A DNA stretch of 64,000 nucleotides from Galerina marginata. Its lineage: Eukaryota; Basidiomycota; Agaricomycetes; Agaricales; Galerinaceae. Location: NCBI GenBank assembly GCA_023014335.1, contig JAECYW010000018.1, positions 620,001-684,000 on the forward strand, given 5' to 3'. Below, piece by piece: positions 34,647 through 45,050 of the stretch (its first letter is position 1; each line of letters opens with the position of its first letter). A model generated the notes under the pieces. The model did not search any database. It was given only the letters and a program-made list of their open reading frames with translations, and was not told the DNA's origin. The position numbers were made by a program, and so were the translations under genes.

Positions 34647-34650
34647 TGTA

Positions 34651-35265
34651 ACTGGCAGGCTTACTAAGACACATTCACGACCCAGAACTCCCAGCCATGC
34701 TCCAAGAGCTGTGCGTTATCGTACCGGAGGGTATCACCATGCAGGCATCGACGCGCGCGTGCTTTTCACGCCTACGACGCCGCACTGCGGTGCGGTCTAT
34801 ATCATCGTCCGTGCTCATCTTCGGAAAACTCTCTCCTCCATCTGATAGTTCGTTCTAGGCCTCACCATTCGGGTACGTTTAGAGCGCTGACTGCCTCCTC
34901 ACTTCCGCTTTTTTGTCTCGTTCACGGGGGGAAGCTATAATCCTATCGATGCCAATGAGTTTATCTTTCCGTGAAATGGAGAATTGTGACCCCGATGGAC
35001 TCTACAGTGATGGGGCAGTTGAATAACAGAGAACGTGTTGCGGCTGCGATAACGACGGAATCTTTGGCTGAGGTGATAGAAGATTGCTTCCCATGATACC
35101 GTTGGCCGTTGGACTTTGGGGTTCAGCGCTAGTTCAGCGGGCATTCGTGTTGTCCATTTCATATGACGGCGATATCTAACCTAGGTGCGTCTATCGTCAC
35201 CAACTGAAGCAAACAACTGATTTAATTTATTGACGACGCGTCGATAGTCATAAGAACCTCTCAAC
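34651..35265 (+). pseudogene. Right half of F-box-family copy B
   Basis: Resumes with GLLRHIHDPELPAMLQELCVIVPEG, the exact continuation expected from copy A (10728-11204), then a frame break around CGACGACGCCGCACTGCGGTGC and the family's 3' end (CTAGGCCTCACCATTCGGGT; TTGTCTCGTTCACGG; TATCGATGCCAATGAG). The 3' flank with TTTATTGACGACGCGTCGATAGTCAT also matches copy A in inverse orientation (10300-10330). Confidence 0.7.
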
Positions 35266-35439
35266 ACATTTTTTTGGCGTTACACAGGACTAACTGGCCG
35301 CAAGTCTCATGCCCGCTGAACCCCACTACACGTGTAAGCCCTTTTCGGTGAAATCATGATCACGCGACAATCTTGTTTAGCAGCGCGATCTCAAGCTAGA
35401 TAGAACTGTATTTGAAGAAAGCACGTCCGAGTCGAGGCG

Positions 35440-35960
35440 GTTTGGGTTGCATAGGTTCGAGTCTGGGACAGCTTTTGGTCCTCGATTTTGGTTTTGGCGT
35501 TGGGATTTTTAAATTTGACCCGATTCCGGTTCTCCCCGCCCATCACGCATCAGACCTTCACAGCAAACTCCACGCACTACTTGTACAAACTACAGATATG
35601 CACCCTGCTCGATGGGCGGGACCTACACACTGGGTCGTGCGCGTCTCCTCCTCCTCCTCCTCCCTTCTGCTTCTAATTCCCCCACTTCCCCTGCCCATCG
35701 AGTCCACGCACCTCCTCCCCGGCTTCTGTCCACCCAGCCTTCCCCCCTTCGTTCGTCGTAGCTGCCAATGGCAAGCTGAAAGTTAAATACGAGAACTCGA
35801 ACGCGAACTTAGCGTTGGCTTCCAGTCGACGTTTGGCTTGTAATGGTATAAGGTGATGATGTGATGTGATTTGAGATGATATTATGTGATGATAATATGT
35901 AAAAAAACGAGGACGATAACGAATGGGGACGCTTAGAATACTAGGTCCGAGAGGAGATGA
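35440..35960 (-). pseudogene. F-box-family 3'-end fragment and G/T-rich repeat debris
   Basis: 35560-35640 matches the 3' end of the intact gene at 38499-38600 (CAAACTCCACGCA..AC and ACACCCTGCTCGA), so on the minus strand it is a family C-terminal fragment. 35835-35900 is a GATGATGTGATG tract resembling 37660-37735. Confidence 0.4.
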
Positions 35961-36035
35961 AATGGGATGAGAGTGTTGATTTGCATTTGGATGTGAGGCA
36001 GTTTGGGTTGGCCTGTGTTACTACGGCCAAAAAAA

Positions 36036-37200
36036 TTACGCTGGAGCGGGCTTCTCGTTCTCTCCTACTACTTCATCTCCAAGACTGTCTTCGACGTCCC
36101 TGCTGTGTACTCGGCTTGAATCGACTGCGCCTGTTGGATCAGGTTCCTTGTTCAAAAAACTGAGATCGATGACGTGGTCTCTTAAGAGAGCCACAAGGCC
36201 TTTTGTTTCAGGCGACGTTTGTTCGGTTGTAATTAACTGGTATTTTTCCGTGTACGCCCTTCTTATTGTCTGTTGTTGGAAAGAGTGAACGACGCCAAAA
36301 ATCGTCAAAGGTTTAGAGCCTATCAAAAGCTTTTAGGAAAAAAGTTTCGAACCAAAATATAAGGTCTTACCATTGAGAATGTAGAATAATGAGCCCCCGA
36401 AAATAATGGCGAAGATACCACTAAGCGTTGTCCACAGACCACCGACACTAGAAAACCCAGCAACAACAGAATTGTCCCTGCGATCCGCAATAATCCTGTG
36501 ACCAGAATGATCAAACGGGGCAGAGAACAGACGGAGAGTGGAAATATTTCCACCGCGAGGTACGGCGGATGAGGGGTCTGGATAGATGCCTGTTAAACGT
36601 GCCGTGTAAAAGCTCTTCGATGTCTAATTAGTCGGTAAGAGGTCATTGTAGCCGTTATAAATGCAAATGATACATTAATAACCAAGAAACATACCTGGAA
36701 CAGTCCAAGAGCAGCCAGAGCATTATTTTTAATGACTTGCCGGACATCGGCAACGTAGGTACCAACGAGATTAACCCCAGGAACAAGCCCGAAGGGATCT
36801 GTTGATTCCACGAGAATACCCGTTCCGGTCTCTGTGCCATCAGCCAAACTGATTATGAGATTTATCGAGGGTGTTGCCAACTCAAACACTGTTCCTCTCT
36901 GACCAAGCGTAGTGAAATTGACCGTGATCAACAAATCTGGTAATTCATATTCCCTATGGAAGCATTGAAATCCTGGGAATTGGATGCCAAAGAAGGCATA
37001 ATCGTCGACCGTTTCGCAAGGTGGGAAGTCCGATGCTTCGTTGTACAACTTGTAGGCTTGGGCTGAGGCTCGCGTTAATCTCCAGAGTCACGAACTTTAA
37101 AGACTGATAAGACGGACCCATTTTACTCCAAAGTTGAACTAAACTGACGGACTCGACCATGATATCGGTGGCATTGTCTCCTGCTGTGGTCTCAGTAATA
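36036..37200 (-). CDS. Probable multi-exon integral membrane protein, 5' end uncertain
   Basis: Coding segments on the minus strand include YNEASDFPPCETVDDYAFFG, LLITVNFTTLGQRGTVFELA and GLVPGVNLVGTYVADVRQ, then VPRGGNISTLRLFSAPFD, SSVGGLWTTLSGIFAIIFGG (membrane segment), then GSKPLTIFGVVHSFQQ and GLVALLRDHVIDLSFLN to a stop at 36036. The wording (GG.WTT..GIFA.IFG followed by KPL.IFG..H) is that of uncharacterised Agaricomycete membrane proteins. Upstream, VTLEIN and AQAYKLYNEAS sit in different frames with no good intron between them near 37060-37090. Further 5' coding-like sequence (IPDDIPIANAAWNIIVPLAV, about 37250-37320) may belong to it. It may be 5'-damaged. Confidence 0.5.
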
Positions 37201-37329
37201 ACCCTATCAACTTATAGTTACGCAAGGAGTGTTGGTTACACCTACAGCCAGAGGGACGATAATATTCCAAGCAGCATTTGCGATCGGGATGTCATCAGGG
37301 ATGTACAGGCAGATGATGTTCAAGTTGGA

Positions 37330-38498
37330 CTCACGATATATATGCGTTGAAAGTCCAGATTTGAACGCGGTTTTGGGGTCGGGGCTGGGATTTGAATTCG
37401 AATTCGGGGGAGGGGGGTCGCTTTTTGGGTGGGCTGTGGTTGGTTTTTGGTCCGTGGTGGTAATTTCGACCTCGATTCTTGATTCTCGGTTTTCGGTTCT
37501 CAGTTCCCCCTCGGTTGCTTCAACCTCTCCTACAGGCTACCGGTCCTCTGAAGCTGGCGTCGAGTCTAGATCGATTCTATTCGATGACCGCTGTCCTTTC
37601 TCGGAACAGAACAGAACGGGCGTGGGTTTGAGCGGGGCGGTGGGGTGAGGGCGAGGGCGAGGGTGAGGCCTGAGGTTGTAAGATGATATGATATGGATTG
37701 AGATGAGATGAGATGACTTGAAATGATAGGTATGGTACATTTTTGGTGTTGAATACGATTCCAAAGCGACACAAAAGCAAGAGCAAAAGAAAACGAAAAA
37801 GCAAAGCAAGAAAAGCACTCCAAAGACTCCAAGGATAGATAGATGGCGATGACGATAACATTGCTCCTCCAAGCGAAGACCACCCCGAATACGCGCTGAA
37901 TACGCACTGAAGGGCACGGGAGGACATGGGAGGGAGGAGGGAGGATAGCATAGCATAGGGTTCGATTGGGCTGGAGAGCAGACAACGCGGATCCGAGATA
38001 TTCGACTTACGATTTATATACATACGCGTTTGCGTTTGAAAGTCCGGGTTTAAAGGCGGTTTTTGTTTCGGATGGCTTGACGGTAGGCTTTTCTTTTGGA
38101 TGGGTACTGGGGTTGTAGGGTTTTGGAGGGAGTTTGGACTTTGGGCTTTTGGATCGGGGTTGGACGGCGGGGTCTGGTCTCGGGGTCTTGTCGTTCCGAC
38201 ATTCTTCCCTCGGTCCTTTCTCCCTCGTACTCGTATTGGATTTTGGGCTTTGGGATTTTGGATCGGGGTTGGACACGATCTGGTCTCCGAGTGGTGGTGT
38301 CGTTTCGACCTTCTTTTTTCCCCTGGCTCCTTTCTCGCCGCACAGCTCTTCCGCTCTCCCCCCACCCCTCCCGCCCCTCCCCCCTCTCGCTCTCCTCCCC
38401 TCGCTCTCCCCTCGCCCTTCTCGCCCTCTCCCGCCCATTCTCCCACCCACCCCGCCCCTCTCCCCCCCAACCCAATCCCACCCAACTCCCATCCAAAC
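37330..38498. repeat. Repeat-rich block with an imperfect direct duplication
   Basis: 37335-37400 and 38015-38085 share TATATGCG/TACGCG..TTGAAAGTCC followed by GCGGTTTTnG, about 690 bp apart in the same orientation. Both lie just upstream (minus sense) of the membrane-protein gene and may be a duplicated 5' region. 37660-37740 is GATGAGATGA-rich and ends in TGGTACATTTTTGGTGTTGAA, whose inverse is present near 57203-57235. 38330-38500 is a strong C/T tract. Long antisense frames here are compositional. Confidence 0.45.
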
Positions 38499-40148
38499 TC
38501 AAACCAAACTCCACGCATTACTAAACTGCGGATACACACCCTGCTCGACCCTCGACACCCACGCGCCCGGTCCGTGTCCGTCCTTAAACCCTCCGCCTCC
38601 TTCTTTGTCTTTTCGTCCATGCCTCTCCTCCTGCCCGTGCCCCTCCTGCCCCTCCCGTCCATCGACACCAAGCTGGGCATGGGCGGGGGCAGAAGGAACC
38701 CACGCCCACCGCACCTTGACATTCCCGATCCAAAACACCACCACGCGTATGGACGGACAGAACGTCCTGATCTCGGACGCGAGCGCGCGTTGGGAGGGCG
38801 GGGGAGGGGTTAGTTGGTGCGTGTATGCTGGGTATTGAGCTGGGTTTTGCCATAGGGGGTTCGAGGGCAAAGACGGCAACGACGGTAAAGACGGAAGAGA
38901 CGGTAAGGAGGGAAGAGAAGGCAAAGACGGAAGGGAGGGATACCCACCAGACGGGGCAGGCCCCCACCCAGGGCCCGCCGCCGCCCAGCGGGAGAGGTCA
39001 AGCTCGATGTGGGTGAGGTACGGGAGGCGGAGGAGGTGTGCGAGGAAGGTGGGTCGGGAGGAGGAGGATATTGGGTACGGGAGGAGGCCTAGGTGGCGCA
39101 AGGGGGAGGGGAGGGGGGTTGCGGGGTTTTGGCGTGGTGTGGGAGACGAAGAGGAGGAGGGAGGGGAAGAGGAGAGAGGGGAGAGAGGTGCGAGGAGAGC
39201 GAGGAAGGGGAGGGGCAGGTCGTGTGGTGGGTCGAGGAGGGAGAGGGCGCGGAGGGTGAGGGAGTGTTTGTGTGTTGGGTCGGACGGGGGAGAGGAGATG
39301 GATGTGGATGTGGATGTGAGGCGGATGATACCGGTGAGTGTGGCGAGGGCGTCTGGTTGGTTGAGGTCGACTGAGAGCTGGATGTGCGAGAGGTTCGGCG
39401 CGGGCTGGGCGGTAGGCGGCGCAGATGAGGAGGAGGAGGCGGACAGCGGGGGCAGCGCGAGGAGGTGCAGTGCATGGGAGAGCATCCCGTCGAATATGCG
39501 CAGGTCAGGGAGGGAGTTGGGCGGGAGGCTCAAGTTTGGGTCGGCGTTGGTCACACCGAGCCCTAAAGCGAGGTCTACATCCGCGTCGAGGTCCATACAG
39601 TCATAGCAGTGCAGAGCTTTCAGACTCGCCCCGTGCCGCCGCAGAAAACGAACGAGGTATACGTCCCATGCAAAACGGACTTTAAGCTCGCGCAGACGGA
39701 ACGTGATGCGCGCATCATCCAGAACCCACGAGTTGGCTGCGCTCAGGTCTGCAAGGAGTAGGATCTCGAGGTTTCCCATCTTCGTCAGCGCGCTCTGCAC
39801 CAAGCCCCAGAACTCCCGACCGAGGTTGTTGCTCGGGATCTCGTCGGGGTTATAAGCCACTGACATAGGTCGACGCGTGGGACGCGGGCGGTCCTGGGTG
39901 AAGCAGAACGCGCGTACGTGCAGCGCCAGCCCGCGCTCGGAGGTGCATAGTGTGCGGCATACGGCACGGGCGCGGGGGATGTCGGAGAGCATGATTTGGG
40001 AGTAGAGTCGGGGTTCGGCTTCGCGCTGGAAGGCTTTGCAGGTCTGGATGAGCGCGAGGAGGTCGGCGCGCCGGGGGGTGGTGAAGTCGACGATCTTGCC
40101 GCATAGTTCCGGGGAGAGGGAGAGGGTTTCTGGGATTAGGGTCAGCAT
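38499..40148 (-). CDS. F-box-like / leucine-rich protein, intact family member
   Basis: One long exon encoding 549 aa. An F-box-like segment lies near the N-terminus (LSLSPELCGKIVDFTTPRRA; LALIQTCKAFQREAEPRLYS). Leucine-rich stretches follow (GNLEILLLADLSAANSWVLD; FRLRELKVRF; SLKALHCYDCMDLD), then Ser/Pro-rich low-complexity sequence, a SLP tripeptide array (~residues 400-425), and ASEIRTFCPSIRVVVFWIG. F-box proteins normally recruit substrates to SCF ubiquitin ligases; substrate unknown. An ATGC|GTACGT just upstream (about 40184, minus) with an AG acceptor after CTAATCCC suggests a possible tiny first exon and an intron covering the first listed codons. The same arrangement is preserved at 25.9 kb. 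It is the only uninterrupted member of a family with at least five decayed copies here. Confidence 0.7.
   Translation of the reverse strand: MLTLIPETLSLSPELCGKIVDFTTPRRADLLALIQTCKAFQREAEPRLYSQIMLSDIPRARAVCRTLCTSERGLALHVRAFCFTQDRPRPTRRPMSVAYNPDEIPSNNLGREFWGLVQSALTKMGNLEILLLADLSAANSWVLDDARITFRLRELKVRFAWDVYLVRFLRRHGASLKALHCYDCMDLDADVDLALGLGVTNADPNLSLPPNSLPDLRIFDGMLSHALHLLALPPLSASSSSSAPPTAQPAPNLSHIQLSVDLNQPDALATLTGIIRLTSTSTSISSPPSDPTHKHSLTLRALSLLDPPHDLPLPFLALLAPLSPLSSSPPSSSSSPTPRQNPATPLPSPLRHLGLLPYPISSSSRPTFLAHLLRLPYLTHIELDLSRWAAAGPGWGPAPSGGYPSLPSLPSLPSLPSLPSLPSLPSLPSNPLWQNPAQYPAYTHQLTPPPPSQRALASEIRTFCPSIRVVVFWIGNVKVRWAWVPSAPAHAQLGVDGREGQEGHGQEERHGRKDKEGGGGFKDGHGPGAWVSRVEQGVYPQFSNAWSLV
38868..38946. 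repeat. 9-bp minisatellite coding for SLP repeats
   Basis: About eight imperfect 9-bp units (GACGGTAAA/GACGGAAGA type) that encode Ser-Leu-Pro tripeptides in the F-box-like protein. Copy number is likely variable between strains. Confidence 0.75.
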
Positions 40149-42276
40149 TTGGGTGGGGAGGGAGGGGAGGGAGGGGACGTACGCATGGTTGGCGGGAGAT
40201 CGATGGTGGGGAGTGGGTAAACCCTAGTGTAGGGTCGGGAGTCGATGAACACGGTCACGTGGTTTATCGGATAAACAACCTTGCCTGTTTTCACGGCAGC
40301 CTCATTCCTCTCTCCCCTCAGGCTTCCCCAAATTCGACGGACTGGACGCGACTGTGCATATTTCGAGCTGGAGGCGCCGCCTGTGCTCATAACCAATGTG
40401 TGCGTTCGTCGTTCATCCGATCCGATTTGGATTTGGCGTGTCTAGTGATTGATGTTTACAGCGAAAGTTCACATTCTCTCTAGATCTGTTCCCATCCCCG
40501 ATATCGATGTCGATATGTAACAAGTACACTTGTCGCTCAGACGAATGAGGGTGCAAGGCGCTGGCGAAAGGTGTATATGAATGGGCATGAATCGGATCCG
40601 CTACCGGTCATAATCATCACTAGTGTCCATCCTCCAGGACCACAGCTGGCTTCTGTAAGCTACACCGTGACCAATACTGCTGTAAATACTGCCGTATACC
40701 CGTACCGTACCGTCGAGAGGGTTTCAAGCAACCTTTACGGTACGGGTCGGTGCTAAATTGACCCGTTGGCACCCGTAACTTATAAATTATACGGCTCTGC
40801 ACCGCAGACATCGAGAAGGAGCTTGATGATTTGGAGGCCTGCACCGATGCCACACAGGACTTACATTGATGTTATTGACGAGGCTGAGGCATTTTTCGTG
40901 GGATCTACTGTTTGAGAACGATTTTTGACATTGGATGGAGGGATTGAATGTAACACTAACACGAACGTGCGTGATAGTTCTGAGAAAGTTAAAATGAGCT
41001 GCTGACCTCCTCCAGCACAGGATACATTGCGAGTATTTATGGTCGTTTGTTGATTCCCATCTTGTCAATTAGCTACCGATGTTCAACCATCATCACATTG
41101 ACATGAATACCTCGCTCTTTGAGCCGATTTGTTGTATTGAAAGTCATGAAATACTTGCCGCGTCACTCGTCGGTATCCACAATCTACAAGTACAATCCTA
41201 GGGCATGTACGAAGGAACACCACAAGTAAGAAGCCCAATTCACGAGATTCTAGATTGACATGTTAATCGCCACTTCTTCTTTTCACTTCCTGACACCATC
41301 TCCCACCTCCAACAAATAAGCTTTAAGGGTACGTCAGTAAATTGGGAAGTGTCCAAGCTAAGTATCCATAGTAAGCGAAAGGTGAACTTGAATTTGCAAA
41401 TATGTCTTGTGCAGGACCTATTGCAATTCCGAAAAACCATCAAACTTCTAGTCTTATTGAACTGGGTGACTTCTTTGATTTATATCTGGAAGAATCGGGT
41501 TTAGGGTCCTTGCTAAAAAGAAGGGTTGTGTTTTCAAAGGGCCGGTTTGAACATGGTCTTGTAGAGTTCCGAGTGTCGGAAATCTTACGCCATACTTAGG
41601 ACAATGCCAGGAGGTTCAGACCAATCAGCAACTTCGGCGTAGAGACTACATACTCGAGTATTCGTAGCGAGCAGATGATCCCTATTATCCACGGTTAGAT
41701 GTGAAGAGTAAGTTCAAACTTCAAATTGTCGGTCTCTGGTTTGATCACTGACCTTCAACGGATGTGATATTAGCGGATCGACCCGTAGGAAAGAAGCTTC
41801 TTGACATGAAGATCTGGCTGAATAAATTGCATGAAAAACATTGTCATTGCAAAGTGCCCGGCGCCAAATTCCTGGCACATATACTATGAGTACCCGACCT
41901 AATGAGCAACCTCGTTCCACCGGTCACGCAGATGGCACGCTCTGACACTCTACTCACGCATTGCCAAGCTAAAGGCACGTTTGACTCACCACTGGCACGC
42001 AAACATAACTTCCATAGGGAAACAATGAGGCGGTAAATGAAGTTTCTAAGCTTGAATTCAATGGTTTTCCTTCATTGTTAATATATCGGGCCAATCGATG
42101 GTAAACACCTGTCATATACGGCTGACTGGTGATTGAAAGGCGATAGAAGAGTTGACGCCTCCAGACAGTGGTTATCTTAAAATTTTTACTATTCAAACTC
42201 GTAGCCGTGAGGACCATAAAAGCCTCTCCGTTTCGACCTTTCGGACCTTTTCAAACATTTTAGCCCTTTTTCAATC
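40149..42276. other. 2.1-kb stretch without a supportable gene
   Basis: 40149-40260 is the 5' region of the F-box-family gene. 40698-40708 (ACCCGTACCGT) and 40737-40747 (ACGGTACGGGT) form an 11-bp inverted repeat with a 28-nt loop. No convincing open frame is present between 40.3 and 42.27 kb. Confidence 0.5.
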
Positions 42277-43401
42277 ATGTCGCTTCCCTCTGGCCGCTAC
42301 CGTATTATCAATATTAGAACTTCCGCCGCTGTTGCTCTCCAAAGTCTATGTGACGACTCTCTGCTAACCCCAAGCTTTGCTCCCGGGGAAGAAGGAAGTG
42401 TGGTCGGCGTTCTTTCTCTATTATATCCGCCTTTCGAAGTAACTAACACTTTCCTTGTCCAGTGGAACATATCAGCTCTGAGTGGGGGCAGGTATACTTT
42501 GCAAAATATTAGCAATAACAACTTTGCCAACGCCGGAGCCCATGCCTCTGTTGGGACCCCCGTGAAGGCAAAAATTGCCAGTCAGCATTGGCTTATTTTA
42601 CAACAGTCCCCTGGAATATATACGTAAGTTTCTTGTCAGCGCTCAGACTGTGTCATTGGTTGTCTAAAACCTTTTTGGCCCAGATTGGCAGCGCCAGACA
42701 CAAAGTTTTTTTGGAGCTTTGAAGATGGAAACGAAGATACATCTGTGCGTTTATTTCTTCTGTGGAAAAATCCCACAAACTGACCGATTTACTTTGGCAA
42801 GGTCTTGCTGGTTAAACAAGGCACCGACTCCCGTGCTCAGTGGAACTTCCAATTAACCACTCCAGCTCTACCGTCCGCTCTCACTGTCGCCTCTATTCCA
42901 TGCTGCATGCCCCGCCGTCGAGCAGGAACATCTACTCATCGATTGGAGCTTGTCCCAATGGAAGCAGTGAATTCACTCCCGTATAGTATCCGCGGCATGC
43001 GCGATTTTGCTGGGGAAAGTACCCATGCCCATGCAACAACTATACTACGACTTGTAGCAACACTCCGACATGGGGTGTGCTATATGCCGCCTGTCTTTTA
43101 TTATCGCTTTTCAGGAGGTATCTGGGCATTTTTGGGGCAGTTCCATGCCATACATGCTGGATGGACTTTTGCTCACGCCTTGCAAGGTCTCATCGACCTG
43201 GCGTCGACTATACCCGGTCCTGAAGCTATCACCTTTACGACTCCGCCAAACGAGATAGTAGACGTCACGACTGCTGCTGGTGACAGGATCGATACCAATT
43301 CATGGCATCCTGGAGTACGATGCTTCGCCGCGTACTGCCTCCAGATCCTTCGTGCCCTTCCGGAGCATAATTGCACTAATTGCGCACTTAGTTCGGATTG
43401 A
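42277..43401 (+). CDS. Beta-trefoil (ricin-B-lectin-like) protein with C-terminal extension
   Basis: The first ~165 residues come from four or five short exons. They carry repeated trefoil phrases: MSLPSGRYRIINIRTS; SVWNISALSGGRYTLQNIS; HWLILQQSPGIYTLAAPDTK followed by FFWSFEDGNEDTS; and VLLVKQGTDSRAQWNFQL. The G-x-Y-x-I/L-N and final QW-F pattern is that of fungal ricin-B-like lectins and mycocypin-type trefoils. Sugar binding or protease inhibition cannot be told apart here. No signal peptide is seen, so it is probably cytosolic like other mushroom trefoils. After the trefoil the frame runs on for ~170 residues (to CALSSD at 43401) without a recognised domain. This may be a true second domain or read-through into unspliced sequence. 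Confidence 0.65.
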
Positions 43402-45050
43402 TTATTGAGATGTAGCTAGGAATTGTCACAGGTTGCGATCAGGTTTTGACTTTTTTTTGGCACACACCCTGGGTTCTGTATTTTACACTTGTAGCAAGAA
43501 ATGTTAATGGGCACGCACAGGCAACCATTATTGTATAAGACTTGGTAGACAAATTCCTTAGGGTTCATAGTCAACATTATCTTACAATTTTAGACTGTCG
43601 GGTGTTTTGTAAAGAAAATGCCTCATATCCATGCCTTCCCTGGCCCGTAGGATATGACTGCTACTGCAGCGCCGCCTCGCTAATTCTTTCCATACCTCAT
43701 GCTCAGGCAACAAGTATTATACAGGAATTGGTAGTTATATCCTATAACATTATTAGACGACATCTATGTAGCAATTTGGAGCATCAGATGTTCTGGCATG
43801 GAGATATATGAGGGACCACTATACACGTGTATATGAAGGACAAGATTGGCATGACTTGGATGCGCTACTGTACTGTCGATTACCGGAACTCATCATCAGA
43901 AAACTGCTGACTGGAAGAAACTACATATATCTATATATTTAAGCGTCTGTCAAGTCCCATCCGTTCCTTCGTTCTTCTAAATCCCTTCCCTTCATCCACC
44001 ATGCCCCTCAGTCTGTCAGCCTGTCATCAAGACAGTATATCCATCACATCGCGCTAACCAAATCGTCATTTCCTTTCGCATCTGCGGCATGACGCGTGGC
44101 TCAGCTCATAGGTGCAAATCCGAAAAGGCAGAGGCAAGAGGCGAGCTGTCAATATCTGCAGCTTGAGTCTACCCGCGGCTTCACCTTCGACTCGACTCGC
44201 CAGCTCGTCTCTTTCAGTTTCGACCTTATTCTAATGCCGGTGATGGTAATTTATGATGGCACTCAGGCTGCATTTTTCAGACCTCCATTGAATTCTTTCC
44301 TTTTCCTCCTCTTCTCCTTCTCCTCTATATATGTCCGGGCCCTCAGTCTGCCTTCTGACCAGGCTGAGCACACCATTCTGAATCCCGCTGATCTGCCCAA
44401 AATATTATCTGTAACTTGAATCAGGTTTGCTTATATGTACAGGATGCGTAGAACTTGAAGAGACAGAGGAAGTGGCAGGATCACAGTACATACACTACAC
44501 TGCATGTTGATCAGCAAGTCTTTCTAGGTCAATGCTGTATCTCGTTGGCAGTTTTATACTTACTGTCAGACTGAACGCGAGAATACATAATACAGTCTAA
44601 GTCCGCACTTGCACTCACTGGAGATCCGCCGGGGTTTATCATTTATCGGACAACCAACCTTGATGGTCCTTGATTTTTGAATACTCGAGCTTTAAGCCTA
44701 TAGATTATATGGTGCAACCTGCAGACCCCGCGGAGAGCTTAGGCGCTGAAGACCGGAGAGCTGCAAACTTGACTGTCGGCGATGGTTTAATTTGCCACTG
44801 TCAATTTTCTACATCTTGGCTTCAATTTAGCCGTGCTATTTGAATTCCCGCTCGTCCCGACCTTCACGAGGACACGACACGCGATTGGATGGCTATTCGT
44901 AATTTCAAATCGGTGTTGATGGTTGTTTACCTCTATGGGAGGTATATGGGTGTGGGAATGCTGACAAATCTTGTTGAGATCAATCGATCAAACCATCATG
45001 ATCTATCCACTCAGTCGCGTGTACATTGTTAGTACAAAGGGAGTTCGCAA
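43402..45050. other. 1.6-kb intergenic stretch
   Basis: A 107-aa open frame (44096-44419) has no recognisable content. The rest is AT-rich with no coding signal seen. Confidence 0.45.

Larger units (their letters stand above)
26545..34650 (-). mobile_element. Plavaka-type DNA transposon with three intact genes, about 8.1 kb
   Basis: Bounded by perfect 22-bp inverted repeats (26545-26566 and 34625-34646) and inserted inside an F-box-family copy whose two halves lie on either side. Contents: transposase (minus), 214-aa spliced gene (minus) and DUF6698 gene (plus). All exons of all three join in phase, so nothing looks dead. Plavaka elements are CACTA-like DNA transposons abundant in Agaricomycetes; that label rests on the transposase. 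ACTGGC abuts the left end and occurs 4 bp beyond the right repeat, so the target duplication is either ACTGGC with an extra TGTA belonging to the right end, or is not clean. About 470 bp on the left and 500 bp on the right are non-coding subterminal DNA. Confidence 0.85.

Noticed and set aside
37577..38722. 381-aa minus-strand and 237-aa plus-strand frames
   Set aside because: They run through C/T-rich and repeat DNA, contradict each other, and overlap the end of the F-box-like gene. The residue composition is purely compositional.
39007..39606. 199-aa plus-strand frame rich in Arg/Gly/Glu
   Set aside because: Antisense to the F-box-like gene and produced by its Ser/Pro/Leu-rich coding strand.
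44096..44419. 107-aa plus-strand frame
   Set aside because: Isolated frame without recognisable sequence, neighbours or splice logic.
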